64,000 nucleotides of DNA from Rhodococcus sp. UNC23MFCrub1.1 (GTDB taxonomy: Bacteria > Actinomycetota > Actinomycetes > Mycobacteriales > Mycobacteriaceae), in assembly GCF_000686025.1 (NCBI RefSeq), contig NZ_JMLQ01000009.1, forward strand, positions 62,001 through 126,000, in the 5' to 3' direction. Position numbers and translations under genes: made by a program. Shown piece after piece: positions 33,472-43,462 of the stretch. The notes beneath the pieces were generated by a model that had not been told where the DNA came from, ran no database searches, and saw only the letters and a list, made by a program, of their open reading frames with translations. Within the stretch, counting starts at the first letter, position 1, and each line of letters opens with the position of its first letter.

Positions 33472-33841
33472 GGTGGAGCTGCCGGGAATCGAACCCGGGT
33501 CCTGTGTCGGTTTGCCAGGGCTTCTCCGTGCGCAGTCTGCTAAGTCTCTACTCGGATCTCCAGATCTCGCAGACAAGCCTGGATGACGATCCCAGCCACT
33601 GTTTGATGTCCCACATCACTCCGTGACCGAGTGACCAGGTGAGCCCTCTAGCTGATGCCAGTACCCGACCCGAGGGCAAGATCGGACTGACAGACACGCA
33701 GTCGCTACTTAGGCAGCGAGTGCGTAGTCGCGCTGATTGGAATCGGCGCTTATATTTTTGCGATGACGCTTGCGGTGGTCTCTCGCCTGCACCGGCACGC
33801 TTCCCCTGACTAGACGCACACAGTCGAAACCGTTCAGCCCC
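33472..33841 (-). ncRNA. ssrA: Transfer-messenger RNA (tmRNA)
   Basis: tmRNA rescues stalled ribosomes together with SmpB (36357-36830). The minus-strand RNA begins GGGGCUGAACGGUUUCGACU and ends with a T-arm (GGGTTCGATTCCC) and acceptor strand CAGCUCC, then ACC. The terminal A of CCA is not encoded (G in DNA). The tag reading frame ends ADSNQRDYALAA before a stop at 33709-33711. The length is about 370 nt and is not permuted. A TAGACT element near 33894-33899 could be its -10, implying a 5' leader removed by RNase P. Confidence 0.96.
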
Positions 33842-33903
33842 TTTCCTCCGCTGTGGCGAAGTCTCGTCCCACCGGTCTTCCCGGTGGACACATCAGTCTA
33901 ACG

Positions 33904-35421
33904 TCATCCGACGCGGGTTTCATCCCGTTTGTCACCGGTGTCGGCCGCGCGTTCGGCCTTGCCCGTGATGTTCTCGAGCATGCCGCGGAAGATCACACCG
34001 TGGAACGGCATGATGGCGAACCAGTACAGCCGTCCGCCCAGCCCCCGCGGGAAGAAGATCGCGCGCTGCTCGTAGCGGGAGCGGGTCCCGCCGTCGCGCG
34101 GAAGGACGCGCAGTTCCAGCCAGGCACCGCCCGGCGCCTTCATCTCGGCGCGCAGACGCAGCAGCGACCCGCGCTCGATCTCCTCGACGCGCCACCAGTC
34201 GAGCGCCTCGCCGTTGACCAACCGACGCGGATCCCGACGGCCGCGCTTGAGTCCCACGCCCCCGACGATCTTGTCCATCCAGCCGCGGATGACCCAGGCA
34301 GCGGGGAACGAGTACCACCCGTTCTCACCACCGATACCCTCGACGACGTCCCACAGCAGTTCCGGTGGCGCGTTGCAGTCCTGCGCGCGTTCGTCGACGT
34401 ACACCACCTCGCCGGCCCAGTCCGGGTCCGACGGCAGCGGATCCGATGGGGCGCCGGCATCGGTCGCGTTGGACCACGTGGTCTCCACCTCCCCGTCCTC
34501 GATGCGCCGCAGCGCGAGGTGCACGGAATCGGCGAAGGTGGTCAATCCACCCTCCGGCGGTGGGACGACCGTGTCGATGTCCTGTTCGTGGGCGATGGCG
34601 TCGTACTGCAGTGACTCGATGAGGGGCATGGCCAGTCCGCGTGGGATGGGCGTGACCAACCCGATCCAGTGACCCGCGAGTCGGGGCGTCAGCACCGGCA
34701 ACACCAGCATGCGACGCTTGCGCAGACCCGCCACACTCGCGTACTCGTTCATCATCTCGCCGTACTGCAGGACGTCCGGCCCACCGATGTCCCAGGTACG
34801 GGACGTCTCGAACGGAGCGGTCGCCGACTCGATCAGGTAGTGCAGCACGTCGCGGACGGCGATCGGCTGGATCTGGTTGTGCACCCACTTGGGGGTCGTC
34901 ATGACGGGCAGTCGATTGGTGAGGTGCCGAATCATCTCGAACGACGCGGATCCGGAGCCGATGACGACACCCGCCTGCAGCACCACGGTGAAGACGCCGG
35001 ACTCGATGAGGATCCGGCCCACCTCGGCCCGCGATTCGAGGTGCGGGGACAACGCGCCGGTCACCGGGTGGAGGCCGCCGAGATACACGATGCGCTGCAC
35101 TCCGGCGGCCTTCGCCGCTTCGGCCACGTTCTCCGCACTTCGACGCTCCGCCTCGGCGAAGTGGTCGGATCCCCCCATGGAGTGGACGAGGTAGTAGACG
35201 ACGTCGACGTCCCGGAACGCATCGTCCAGCGACTCGCGATCACTCAGATCGCCCTGCACCACCTCGACGTCCGCAGCCCACGGCACGTCGCGAAGCTTCT
35301 GAGGCGACCGGGCGAGGACGCGAACCCGGTAGCCGGCCTCCGTCAGTCGCGGGGCGAGTCGACCGCCGATGTAGCCCGTCGCTCCGGTGACCACGACACG
35401 GGCGCCTGCTTCGGTGTTCAT
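33904..35421 (-). CDS. NAD(P)-binding SDR-type protein with C-terminal DUF2867
   Basis: A 505-residue protein. The N-terminal half is an atypical SDR/NmrA-like Rossmann domain with VVVTGATGYIGGRLA, VQGDLSD and VVYYLVHSMGG. The C-terminal 160 residues match DUF2867, a START-like domain (DWWRVEEIERGSLLRLRAEM, GLGGRLYWFAIMPFHG). The fusion is common in actinobacteria, and a quinone- or lipid-linked role has been suggested for relatives, but no substrate is known. ATG 35421 is preferred because GGAA lies just before it. An ATG three codons earlier is possible. Confidence 0.88.
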   Translation of the reverse strand: MNTEAGARVVVTGATGYIGGRLAPRLTEAGYRVRVLARSPQKLRDVPWAADVEVVQGDLSDRESLDDAFRDVDVVYYLVHSMGGSDHFAEAERRSAENVAEAAKAAGVQRIVYLGGLHPVTGALSPHLESRAEVGRILIESGVFTVVLQAGVVIGSGSASFEMIRHLTNRLPVMTTPKWVHNQIQPIAVRDVLHYLIESATAPFETSRTWDIGGPDVLQYGEMMNEYASVAGLRKRRMLVLPVLTPRLAGHWIGLVTPIPRGLAMPLIESLQYDAIAHEQDIDTVVPPPEGGLTTFADSVHLALRRIEDGEVETTWSNATDAGAPSDPLPSDPDWAGEVVYVDERAQDCNAPPELLWDVVEGIGGENGWYSFPAAWVIRGWMDKIVGGVGLKRGRRDPRRLVNGEALDWWRVEEIERGSLLRLRAEMKAPGGAWLELRVLPRDGGTRSRYEQRAIFFPRGLGGRLYWFAIMPFHGVIFRGMLENITGKAERAADTGDKRDETRVG

Positions 35422-35490
35422 GCATTCCATTCATAGCAGAGGAGCACCTCGAGTGTGGCGCCCACCCGGAGCGCGACCACCGCCAGGTGG

Positions 35491-36360
35491 TCAGGCACCC
35501 GCGGTGATCAGCCCGACCGCGCCCAGGGCGATGACCATGCCGACGATCTGCACCTTGGCCACCCGCTCCCCCAGCATCACCATGGCCAGCAGCACGGTCG
35601 CGGCGGGATACAGCGAGGCGATCACGCTGACGAGGGACAGCAGCCCACCCTGGAAGGCATAGAGCAACGCGGCGTTGGCGGCGACGTCCAGAAGAGCGAT
35701 CCAGGCGGCCAGCTTCAGAACGCCGCCACGGGGGAACGAGAACATGCCGGTGCCGAGGGCGACCGCCCACACGAGGGCGGTGGCGGTGACCCGGTTTGCC
35801 AGCAACGGCCACAGACCCGCGTCGTCCTCCCCGGCCCGGTCGAGAAAGATGAACGTCAACGCGAATGCCAGACCGGAACCGACGGTCAGCCATGCCACCC
35901 GGGGCGTGAATCGCAGAGTCCGTCCGCCGGCCACGTCACCTGCGGCGTCGTCGGGTGACTCCTTGCTGACCATGAGCACGGCCACCAGCGCCAACGCGAT
36001 GCCGATGTATGCCAGGACGCCGGGTCGCTCGCCCAGGACGAGCCCGACGCCGACCGGTACACCGGCCACCAGAACGGCCGTGATCGGCGACACGACGGCC
36101 ATCGGCCCGGCGGCGAGTGCCAGGTAGAACCACCACACGGCGACACCGCCGGCCAGTCCGGACAACGCACCCCACACCACGGACGACGCGGTGAGAGTGC
36201 CTCCGACGAACGGCATCACCGCCGCCACGACGAGTACCGAGACCGGGTACGAGACGATCACCACGCGCAGCGCGGCGACGCGTCGGGACGCGACTCCTCC
36301 GACGAAGTCGCTGACGCCGTACCCGAGCGCCGCGATCAGCGCGAGGACGATCGCGGTCAG
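35491..36360 (-). CDS. EamA (DMT superfamily) transporter, probable CTG start
   Basis: A membrane protein of about 289 residues with ten hydrophobic segments arranged as two EamA repeats, likely a metabolite exporter. The characteristic first helix, [20 protein letters not shown], lies upstream of any ATG or GTG. The only usable start there is a CTG at 36360-36358. It overlaps the smpB stop (CTGA) and has AAAGGGA five bases upstream. Starting at the GTGs at 36264 or 36261 would remove the first helix and the family's conserved N-terminus. Confidence 0.85.
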   Translation of the reverse strand: MTAIVLALIAALGYGVSDFVGGVASRRVAALRVVIVSYPVSVLVVAAVMPFVGGTLTASSVVWGALSGLAGGVAVWWFYLALAAGPMAVVSPITAVLVAGVPVGVGLVLGERPGVLAYIGIALALVAVLMVSKESPDDAAGDVAGGRTLRFTPRVAWLTVGSGLAFALTFIFLDRAGEDDAGLWPLLANRVTATALVWAVALGTGMFSFPRGGVLKLAAWIALLDVAANAALLYAFQGGLLSLVSVIASLYPAATVLLAMVMLGERVAKVQIVGMVIALGAVGLITAGA

Positions 36361-36830
36361 CGCATTCCCTTTATGCGACGACCGAGTTCACGGGTGACCT
36401 CGCGTTCCGCCGTTCGGCGAGCCAGGTCCTGACGCTTGTCGTAGTCCTGCTTGCCCTTCGCCAGGGCCAGCTCGACCTTCACCTTGCCCTCGTTGAAGTA
36501 CATGGAGAGCGGTACCAGCGTCATGTTGCCCTCACGCGTCTTGCCGATGAGGACCTCGATCTCCCGCTTGTGCAGCAGGAGCTTGCGGTTGCGCCGCGGC
36601 GCGTGGTTGGTCCAGCTTCCCGCCATGTACTCGGGAATGTGCAGGCCGCGCAGCCACACCTCGCCGTCGTCGACGGTGGCGAAGGCATCGGCCAGCGACG
36701 CCTTCCCGTCACGCAGGCTCTTGACCTCGGTGCCGACGAGGGCGACTCCGGCCTCGTAGACGTCGAGGATCGTGTAGTTGTGTCGCGCTTTGCGATTGGT
36801 CGCAATCGCCTTGCGACCTTTCTCCTTCAC
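36357..36830 (-). CDS. smpB: SsrA-binding protein SmpB
   Basis: SmpB binds the tRNA-like part of tmRNA and brings it to stalled ribosomes. The 157-residue protein shows [54 protein letters not shown] and the basic C-terminal tail [20 protein letters not shown]. The GTG start at 36830 has GGAG upstream. Its RNA partner ssrA lies 2.5 kb away on the same strand. It follows ftsEX as in mycobacteria (Rv3100c). Confidence 0.96.
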   Translation of the reverse strand: MKEKGRKAIATNRKARHNYTILDVYEAGVALVGTEVKSLRDGKASLADAFATVDDGEVWLRGLHIPEYMAGSWTNHAPRRNRKLLLHKREIEVLIGKTREGNMTLVPLSMYFNEGKVKVELALAKGKQDYDKRQDLARRTAEREVTRELGRRIKGMR

Positions 36831-36850
36831 AGCTGGAACTCCTTCGGGCG

Positions 36851-36895
36851 CGGGTGGACGTGACTTCTGACAACCATAAGGACTCCGTCCACCCG
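36851..36895 (-). promoter_or_regulatory. Inverted repeat around a candidate smpB -10
   Basis: A perfect 10-base inverted repeat (CGGGTGGACG and its complement, 36851-36860 and 36886-36895) with a 25-base loop spans the gap before smpB. A minus-strand TATGGT at 36873-36878 within the loop could be a -10. The element may be an operator, or a terminator between ftsX and smpB. The evidence is structural only. Confidence 0.35.
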
Positions 36896-36917
36896 TTTGT
36901 TCCGGGTGCCGGGTGCG

Positions 36918-37823
36918 CTACTGCCGGACGTACAGGCGCAGGGTGATGTAGGAGGTGATCGTGGCCATGCCGACGCCGACCAGAAGCAGGATCGGCGAGA
37001 CCAACAAGACGTCGCTCGTCGTCACCCGAGCCAGGATGTTGGCCTGGTACAGGTCGTCCAGCACCGAGTCGATGAACGCCGCCTTGGCGGTGAACAGTCC
37101 GGCGATGGCGAGCACCGCACCCACCAGCGATGCCGCGATGGCCTCGAGCAGGAAGGGCAGCTGCGTGTACCACCGCGTGGCGCCGACCAGGCGCATGATG
37201 CCCACCTCGGTCCGACGGGTGAACGCGGCGATCTGCACCATGTTGGCGATCAGCAGGACCGCCGCGACGGCCTGGACCACAGCCACCGCGAACGCGGCGT
37301 TGCGGACGCCCGCGAGGACGCTGAACAGCCGGTCGACCAGTTCGCGTTGGTTGAGCACGCTCTGCACACCCGGCCGCGCCCCGAACTCGTCGTTGATCAC
37401 GCCGAACCGCTCGGGATCGCTGAGCTTCACCTTGAACGACGCGGGGAAGCTCTCGGGTGACACCAGGGACGCCAGCTCCGGCTGATCCTTGAAGACGCGA
37501 TCGGTGGCGTCGGCGACGGCGTCCTCCCGGTTGAGGTACTGCACCGACACCACGGACGGCGTCGATTCGAGGTCCGTGCGGAGGCCGGCGCAGATGCCCG
37601 AGGTGCAGTCCGGGTCGGTGGTCGAGATGTCGTCGGTCAGGAAGATCTGGACCTCGACGCGATCCAGGAAGATCTGCTGCGTCTTCCCCGCCATCTGCAC
37701 GACCAGCAGGCCACCACCGAACAGACCGAGGGAGATGGCGGTGGTCAGCACCATCGCGATGGTCATCGTGATGTTGCGGCGCAGTCCGGTGAGAACTTCG
37801 CCGAGAAGGAAACTAGCGCGCAC
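36918..37823 (-). CDS. ftsX: Cell-division ABC transporter permease-like FtsX
   Basis: FtsX forms a membrane complex with FtsE and activates peptidoglycan hydrolases at the septum. The 301-residue protein has the expected topology: a cytosolic start (LGEVLTGLRRNITMTIAMVL), one helix at about 20-45, an extracellular domain of about 130 residues with two cysteines (DPDCTSGICAG), then three helices. The GTG start is at 37823, 69 bases after the ftsE stop. Confidence 0.95.
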   Translation of the reverse strand: MRASFLLGEVLTGLRRNITMTIAMVLTTAISLGLFGGGLLVVQMAGKTQQIFLDRVEVQIFLTDDISTTDPDCTSGICAGLRTDLESTPSVVSVQYLNREDAVADATDRVFKDQPELASLVSPESFPASFKVKLSDPERFGVINDEFGARPGVQSVLNQRELVDRLFSVLAGVRNAAFAVAVVQAVAAVLLIANMVQIAAFTRRTEVGIMRLVGATRWYTQLPFLLEAIAASLVGAVLAIAGLFTAKAAFIDSVLDDLYQANILARVTTSDVLLVSPILLLVGVGMATITSYITLRLYVRQ

Positions 37824-37892
37824 GGTTCACACACTTTCTTCGAGAGGTCGTTGCGCCGAGGCGCGAGGAGGGGACGGAGCCGAGAGCGGGAT

Positions 37893-38582
37893 CTAACGAC
37901 CCACGCCGTACACCCCTCGTGCCTCGTCGCGGACCACCCGGCCGTTGTCGAGCTCGACGACGCGGCGACGCATCGAGTCGACGATGTGGTTGTCGTGAGT
38001 GGCCATGAGGATGGTGGTGCCCGTGCGGTTGATGCGCTCGAGCAGCAACATGATGTCCTGGCTGGTGTCGGGGTCCAGGTTGCCGGTGGGCTCGTCCGCG
38101 AGCAGCACGAGCGGCCGGTTCACGAAGGCGCGGGCCACGGCGACTCGCTGTTGCTCGCCGCCGGACAGCTCGGACGGCAGACGATCCGCCTTGCCGGACA
38201 GGCCGACCAGCTCGAGCACCTCCGGCACCGTCCGCTCGATCACCCCGCGCGGCTTGCCGATCACCTCGAGGGCGAACGCGACGTTCTCCGACACCGACTT
38301 GTTCTGCAGCAGGCGGAAGTCCTGGAAGACGCATCCCATGCTCTGCCGCAGCTTCGGCACGCGCCGCCCGGCGAGCTTGTTCACGTGGAAGTCCGCCACC
38401 GTGATGTCGCCCGAGGTCGGCATCTCCTCGCGCAAGAGCAGGCGCATGAAGGTCGACTTGCCCGAGCCCGACGGCCCGATGAGGAAGACGAACTCGCCCT
38501 TCTCCACCTTCACCGACACCTTGTCCAGCGCGGGTCGAGTCGAGGACTTGTAGGACTTCGAGACGTTCTCCACGCTGATCAC
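37893..38582 (-). CDS. ftsE: Cell-division ATP-binding protein FtsE
   Basis: A 229-residue ABC ATPase that powers FtsX signalling at the divisome. Walker A is GPSGSGKST, the Q-loop is VFQDFRLL, the signature is [14 protein letters not shown], Walker B is LLADEPTG and the H-loop is ATHDNHIV. The GTG start is at 38582. It lies between the Pro/Thr-rich protein gene and ftsX, as in mycobacteria. Confidence 0.96.
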   Translation of the reverse strand: MISVENVSKSYKSSTRPALDKVSVKVEKGEFVFLIGPSGSGKSTFMRLLLREEMPTSGDITVADFHVNKLAGRRVPKLRQSMGCVFQDFRLLQNKSVSENVAFALEVIGKPRGVIERTVPEVLELVGLSGKADRLPSELSGGEQQRVAVARAFVNRPLVLLADEPTGNLDPDTSQDIMLLLERINRTGTTILMATHDNHIVDSMRRRVVELDNGRVVRDEARGVYGVGR

Positions 38583-38635
38583 GGGTCGCCAGTGTAGCCG
38601 CGCGTCCCGACGGTGCCGCTACAGCGACGCGCGGG

Positions 38636-39088
38636 TCAGTTCGTTCCGCTCGGCAACGGCAGACCGGGGATGGTCGGCAGCTGGAACCCGGGCGCGCGTG
38701 TCGTCGTGCCGGTGGTGGTCGTGGGCGCCGGCGCGGTCGTCGTTACACCGTCCTGCGGCGAGGCCGGATCGGTCGTGGTCGGCACGGGCGTCGTGGTTGA
38801 CCGGAACGTGTTGGTCGTCGGGGCGTAGGTCTCCGCCGGGGGCGGCGCCTCGGACGACGACGGTGCGGGCGGAACGTACACCGGCGAGTTCTCGTTGAGG
38901 GTCGGGTCGAAGCGCACGTTGTTCCACAGCACCAGTACTGCCAGGAAGGCGAGCACCATCACCACGGTGGTCGTGCGGAAACGGCCGAGGATGCGCGCCG
39001 GTATGCGCGACATCCACCCGGGGCGGAACGTCGATCGCGGAGCGTCCGGGTGCTCGGTCGCCGGGCTCTCGGGTTCGTTCGAGGTCAC
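38636..39088 (-). CDS. Thr/Pro-rich single-pass membrane protein
   Basis: A 150-residue protein with a cytosolic N-terminus of about 40 residues, one helix ([16 protein letters not shown], about 43-58) and an extracytoplasmic tail of about 90 residues dominated by Thr, Pro and Ser. Low-complexity TTT runs suggest a flexible, possibly O-mannosylated wall-spanning stalk. It matches the position of proline-rich Rv3103c between the MscS-like gene and ftsE. The GTG start overlaps the mscS stop (GTGA). No enzymatic domain is visible. Confidence 0.78.
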   Translation of the reverse strand: MTSNEPESPATEHPDAPRSTFRPGWMSRIPARILGRFRTTTVVMVLAFLAVLVLWNNVRFDPTLNENSPVYVPPAPSSSEAPPPAETYAPTTNTFRSTTTPVPTTTDPASPQDGVTTTAPAPTTTTGTTTRAPGFQLPTIPGLPLPSGTN

Positions 39089-39972
39089 TGTTCGCCTCCC
39101 ACGGGACGGTCGGCGGAGAGTTCGGGCGAGACGGTGATGCCGTCGTTGCGCAGTGTCAGAGCGATGCGCGCCCGGAGCTCGCGTCCCACCTCGAACTGCT
39201 TGCCCGGCAGGGTGCGGGCGACGAGGCGCAGGTTGACCTGGTCCACCTCGATGCTCTCGACACCCATGACGGTGGGCTCGTCGAGCAGCAACTCGGTGAG
39301 CCGACCGTCGCGATAGGCCTCCTCGCCCACCGACTTCAACAGCTCGGTGACGCGGGACAGGTCCGCGGACGGCGGCACCGGTACGTCGATGACCGCGCGC
39401 GCCCAGTCCTTCGACAGGTTGACCGCCTTGACGATCTGCCCGTTGGGCACGGTGATCACCTCGCCCTCGGCCGACCGCACCCGCGTGACGCGCAGCGTCA
39501 CGTCCTCGACGGTGCCGATCGCGTCGCCCGCGGTGCCGGTGATCGCGAGTTGGACCACGTCGCCGTACCCGTACTGACGCTCGGTGATGATGAAGAACCC
39601 GGACAGGATGTCCTGGACGATGCGCTGGGCACCGAAACCGAGCGCGGCACCGAGCACGGTCGCCGGAGCCACGAGGCTGGTGATCGGGAAGCCGAGGCGC
39701 TGCAGGACCCGGATGGCGACCAGCACGTAGATGAGTGCCACGACCACCCAGGTGACGACCTGCGCCACCGAGTGGCGGTGTTTCGCCGCCTCGGTGCGCA
39801 CGAGCGCGTCGGTCTGCTGGTAGGTCCGGTCGATGCGGCCGGTGATCTTGCCGCCGGCCCACCCCACCGCCCGCGCCGCGAGCATGCCGCCGAGGATCCA
39901 CAGGATCATCTCGAGGAAGTTGTTCTGGAGCCAGAAGACGAAATCGGGAGGCAGTGGCCAGAAGGCGCTCAC
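39085..39972 (-). CDS. MscS family small-conductance mechanosensitive channel
   Basis: A 295-residue membrane protein with about three to four helices in the first 120 residues and the MscS core: the pore helix [20 protein letters not shown], then the beta domain with [26 protein letters not shown] and [13 protein letters not shown]. It should open on membrane tension to release solutes. The GTG start is three bases after the prfB stop. It corresponds in place to Rv3104c. Confidence 0.9.
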   Translation of the reverse strand: MSAFWPLPPDFVFWLQNNFLEMILWILGGMLAARAVGWAGGKITGRIDRTYQQTDALVRTEAAKHRHSVAQVVTWVVVALIYVLVAIRVLQRLGFPITSLVAPATVLGAALGFGAQRIVQDILSGFFIITERQYGYGDVVQLAITGTAGDAIGTVEDVTLRVTRVRSAEGEVITVPNGQIVKAVNLSKDWARAVIDVPVPPSADLSRVTELLKSVGEEAYRDGRLTELLLDEPTVMGVESIEVDQVNLRLVARTLPGKQFEVGRELRARIALTLRNDGITVSPELSADRPVGGEQ

Positions 39973-39975
39973 CTG

Positions 39976-41091
39976 TTACTCCTGCTCTGCACGCATACGC
40001 CAGCGGATGCCCGACTCGATGAAGCCGTCGATGTCACCGTCGAGCACCGAGGACGGGTTGTTGACCTCGTACTCGGTCCGCAGATCCTTCACCATCTGGT
40101 ACGGGTGCAGGACGTACGAGCGCATCTGGTTACCCCAGGAGCTGCCGCCGTCGCCCTTGAGGGCGTCCATCTCGGCGCGCTCCTCCTTGCGCTTGACCTC
40201 GAGCAGCTTGGCCTGCAGCACGCGCATGGCGGACACCTTGTTCTGCAGCTGCGACTTCTCGTTCTGGCAGGTGACGACGATGCCGGTCGGAATGTGTGTG
40301 AGCCGCACGGCGGAGTCGGTGGTGTTGACGGACTGACCACCCGGTCCCGACGAGCGGTACACGTCGACACGGATGTCGTTCTCGGGGATCTCGATGTGAT
40401 CGGTGGTCTCGACGACCGGCAGCACCTCGACCTCGGCGAAGGACGTCTGGCGGCGACCCTGGTTGTCGAAGGGGCTGATGCGCACGAGACGATGCGTGCC
40501 CTGCTCGATCGACAGAGTTCCGTAACTGTAGGGCGCCTTCACCGCGAAGGTGGCGCTCTTGATGCCGGCCTCCTCGGCGTACGAGGTGTCGTAGACCTCC
40601 ACGCCGTATCCGTGCTTCTCGGCCCAGCGGATGTACATGCGCATCAGCATCTCGGCCCAGTCCGCGGCGTCGATCCCGCCGGCGCCGGACCGGATGTTGA
40701 CCAGCGCGTCACGCTTGTCGTACTCACCCGACAGCAGGGTCCGCACCTCGAGCAGCTCGACGTCGGTGTGCAGGGAGACGCGCTCGGCGTCCGCCTCCGC
40801 GAGCGCCTCGGCGGCGGCCTCGCCCTCTTCCGCCTCGGCGAGCTCGTACAGCACCGGAAGATCGTCGAGCCGCTGGCGCAGCGCCTCGACCCGCCGCAAC
40901 TCGGTCTGCGCGTGCGACAACGCGCTGGTCACCTGCTGGGCGTGGTCCTGGTCGTTCCACAGCTCGGGGTCGGCAGCCTGGTGTTCGAGCTCGTCGATCC
41001 GGCGACGGAGTTCCTCGATGTCGAGCACCGACTCCACGGTCTTGAGGGTGGTGTCGAGTTCGGCGATGTCAGCGGATACGTCAGGATGCAC
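39976..41091 (-). CDS. prfB: Peptide chain release factor 2
   Basis: RF2 terminates translation at UGA and UAA. The 371-residue protein has the stop-codon recognition tripeptide SPF in [17 protein letters not shown] and the GGQ loop in [20 protein letters not shown]. The frame is uninterrupted, without the programmed +1 frameshift known from E. coli prfB. It ends with TAA. The ATG at 41091 faces divergent hisN across 57 bases. Confidence 0.96.
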   Translation of the reverse strand: MHPDVSADIAELDTTLKTVESVLDIEELRRRIDELEHQAADPELWNDQDHAQQVTSALSHAQTELRRVEALRQRLDDLPVLYELAEAEEGEAAAEALAEADAERVSLHTDVELLEVRTLLSGEYDKRDALVNIRSGAGGIDAADWAEMLMRMYIRWAEKHGYGVEVYDTSYAEEAGIKSATFAVKAPYSYGTLSIEQGTHRLVRISPFDNQGRRQTSFAEVEVLPVVETTDHIEIPENDIRVDVYRSSGPGGQSVNTTDSAVRLTHIPTGIVVTCQNEKSQLQNKVSAMRVLQAKLLEVKRKEERAEMDALKGDGGSSWGNQMRSYVLHPYQMVKDLRTEYEVNNPSSVLDGDIDGFIESGIRWRMRAEQE

Positions 41092-41148
41092 GCGCCCGAG
41101 GTTACCGGCAACGACCGACGGGCCCGCACCGCAGTAACGTCCTGTGCC

Positions 41149-41973
41149 GTGACCGACCTCGCCGACGATCTCACCCTCGCCCTCCGTCTCGCGGACGCGG
41201 CCGACGCCATCACCACGGCGCGATTCCTGGCCGTGGACCTGCGCATCGAGGACAAGCCGGATCTCACACCCGTCTCGGACGCGGATCTGGCCGTCGAGAC
41301 CGAGATCCGGCGGCTGCTCGGCGAGGTCCGACCGGGCGATGCGGTGTTGGGCGAGGAGTTCGGCGGCGACGCCGTCCTCTCCGGGCGTCAGTGGGTGCTC
41401 GATCCCATCGACGGCACCAAGAGCTTCGTCCGCGGTGTGCCGATCTGGGCGACGCTGGTCGCGCTGCTCTCCGACGGCGTGCCGGTCGTGGGAGTGGTCA
41501 GCGCTCCCGCTCTCGCGCGGCGATGGTGGGCGGCCGACGGGCTGGGAGCGTTCGCACGCTTCGGTGCCGGCGAGCCGCGACGGTTGTCGGTGTCGTCGGT
41601 GGCGTCTCCGTCCTCGGCGAGCCTGGGATTCTCCAGCCTCAGCGGGTGGAAGGACGCCGGTCTGCGAGAGAACTTCCTGGATCTGACCGACGAGGTGTGG
41701 CGCGTCCGCGGCTACGGCGACTTCCTCTCGTACTGCCTGGTCGCCGAGGGATCGATCGATGTGGCCGCCGAGCCCGAAGTATCACTGTGGGACCTGGCTC
41801 CGCTCGACGTGCTGGTACGGGAGGCGGGCGGCCGTTTCACCGCTCTCGACGGTGCGGCGGGGCCGCACGGAGGCAGTGCGGTGGCGTCGAACGCGCTTCT
41901 GCACGACGCCGTCCTCGGGCGCCTGACGCGCCGACCTTACTCGACGGTAGACACCGAACTTACTGGCGAGTAA
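41149..41973 (+). CDS. hisN: Histidinol-phosphatase, inositol-monophosphatase type
   Basis: A 274-residue phosphatase with metal motifs [24 protein letters not shown] and [16 protein letters not shown]. It is the probable ortholog of Rv3137 HisN, which dephosphorylates histidinol phosphate and completes the pathway encoded at 7.2-14 kb. The GTG start at 41149 lies about nine bases after a TAACGT -10 candidate (41134-41139), suggesting a leaderless message. The stop lies inside a palindrome that probably regulates the next gene. Confidence 0.88.
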   Translation: MTDLADDLTLALRLADAADAITTARFLAVDLRIEDKPDLTPVSDADLAVETEIRRLLGEVRPGDAVLGEEFGGDAVLSGRQWVLDPIDGTKSFVRGVPIWATLVALLSDGVPVVGVVSAPALARRWWAADGLGAFARFGAGEPRRLSVSSVASPSSASLGFSSLSGWKDAGLRENFLDLTDEVWRVRGYGDFLSYCLVAEGSIDVAAEPEVSLWDLAPLDVLVREAGGRFTALDGAAGPHGGSAVASNALLHDAVLGRLTRRPYSTVDTELTGE

Positions 41974-41976
41974 GAT
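41959..41976 (+). promoter_or_regulatory. Palindromic operator candidate and -10 upstream of the acyl-CoA dehydrogenases
   Basis: A 16-base palindrome CTTACT-GGCG-AGTAAG (41959-41974) overlaps the end of hisN and a TAAGAT -10 candidate (41971-41976), about 40 bases before the first dehydrogenase gene. The symmetry and size fit a TetR-type repressor that would block transcription. The regulator is not in the window. Confidence 0.5.
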
Positions 41977-42018
41977 AGGTCCCGTCCACGACCGAACACC
42001 GAGAACAGCTGGGTGATC

Positions 42019-43431
42019 ATGACGAAGAACGACAGCGCCCCCACGACCAAGACCGATGCGTCTCGGCGCCCGGTGCGCGACACGTCAGCGGTCGGGCTCA
42101 ACCCGATCCGACGCGACGCCATCGGAACCGCGATGCGCGTGCTCACCAAGCTCTCCGGCTCCGACCTGGCCGAGAAGTACAACCTGCGCCAGACGATCGA
42201 CCGTGTCACGTACGAGAGCACGAAGACCGGCTTCAAGACGCTCGGTGCCGCCACCCGGACCTTCTCCAAGGTGTCCGGCGGAGGCAAGCCCGAGCGTCTG
42301 CCCGAGTCCTCCACCAAGGGACTCGACTACTTCGACCTGACTCCCGACGACGAGCAGAAGATGATCGTCGAGACGGTGCTCGAGTTCGCCGAGGAGATCA
42401 TGCGCCCGGCAGCGCACGACGCCGACGAGGCCGCGGCATCGCCGGACGACCTCGTCGCTCGCGCCGCCGAACTGGGCATCACCCTCATCAACGTCCCCGA
42501 GAACCTCGAGGGCGCGGCCAGTGAGCGCGGCGCCGTCACCAACGCCCTCGTCGCCGAGGCGCTCGCGTACGGAGACATGGGCCTGGCCCTGCCGATCCTC
42601 GCCCCCAGCGGCGTGGCGGTGGCGCTCACGCAGTGGGGCACCGAGACTCAGCAGAAGACGTACCTGCCGTCCTTCACGGGTGAGAAGGTGCCCAGTGCGG
42701 CTCTAGTCGTGAACGAGCCGCGCGCGCTCTTCGACCCGTTCGCGCTGCAGACCAAGGCGGTCCGCTCCCCCAGCGGCTACAAGCTCACGGGCGTCAAGAG
42801 CCTCGTGCCGTCGGCCGCCGCCTGCGAGCTGTTCATCGTCGCCGCCGAACTCGACGGCCGTCCCGCGCTCTTCATCGTCGAGTCGGACAGCGCCGGGTTG
42901 AGTGTCGAGGCGGACCCCAGCATGGGTCTGCGTGCAGCGGGCATCGGTCGACTGCATCTCGACGGCGTCGCCGTACCCGAGGCCAACCTGTTGGGCGACG
43001 GCGACGCGGACGCCCACGTGTCCGACTACACCGACGCCATCCGGCTCGCGCGTCTCGGCTGGGCGTCCATGGCCGCCGGCACGTCGAAGGCCGTCCTGGA
43101 CTACGTGGTCCCCTACGTCAACGACCGCACCGCGTTCGGCGAGCCGATCAGCAACCGTCAGGCCGTCGCCTTCATGGTAGCCAACATCGCGATCGAGCTC
43201 GACGGTCTGCGCCTGGTCATCCAGCGTGGTGCGTCCCGTGCGGAGCAGGGACTGTCCTTCGCACGCGAGGCCTCGCTCGCCCGACGACTCGCGACGGACA
43301 AGGGCATGCAGATCGGCCTCGACGGTGTCCAGCTTCTCGGCGGACACGGTTTCACCAAGGAGCACCCGGTCGAGCGCTGGTACCGCGATCTCCGCGCCGT
43401 CGGCGTTGCCGAGGGCATCGTCCTGATCTGA
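42019..43431 (+). CDS. Acyl-CoA dehydrogenase family protein (FadE24-like)
   Basis: A 470-residue flavoenzyme. About 95 N-terminal residues precede the dehydrogenase fold, which begins near DDEQKMIVETVLEFAEE. FAD/substrate segments include FTGEKVPSAALVVNEP, the central beta domain and the C-terminal LDGVQLLGGHGFTKEHPVERWYRDLRA. It pairs with the next gene, as FadE24-FadE23 do in M. tuberculosis, where such pairs can form heteromeric enzymes of lipid or sterol breakdown. The catalytic glutamate cannot be placed with confidence. ATG 42019 is chosen over GTG 42013 because GGTGATC precedes it. Confidence 0.9.
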   Translation: MTKNDSAPTTKTDASRRPVRDTSAVGLNPIRRDAIGTAMRVLTKLSGSDLAEKYNLRQTIDRVTYESTKTGFKTLGAATRTFSKVSGGGKPERLPESSTKGLDYFDLTPDDEQKMIVETVLEFAEEIMRPAAHDADEAAASPDDLVARAAELGITLINVPENLEGAASERGAVTNALVAEALAYGDMGLALPILAPSGVAVALTQWGTETQQKTYLPSFTGEKVPSAALVVNEPRALFDPFALQTKAVRSPSGYKLTGVKSLVPSAAACELFIVAAELDGRPALFIVESDSAGLSVEADPSMGLRAAGIGRLHLDGVAVPEANLLGDGDADAHVSDYTDAIRLARLGWASMAAGTSKAVLDYVVPYVNDRTAFGEPISNRQAVAFMVANIAIELDGLRLVIQRGASRAEQGLSFAREASLARRLATDKGMQIGLDGVQLLGGHGFTKEHPVERWYRDLRAVGVAEGIVLI

Positions 43432-43462
43432 TCCGACACCCCACCTTTCGATTGGAACTCTC

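Noticed and set aside
33472-33891. A 60-codon minus-strand protein gene ending in the tmRNA tag
   Set aside because: The frame is the tmRNA tag region read through from upstream. It is not an independent gene.
39976-41091. Programmed frameshift in prfB
   Set aside because: The frame is open from ATG to TAA, with no internal in-frame TGA and no slippery CTTTGA site.
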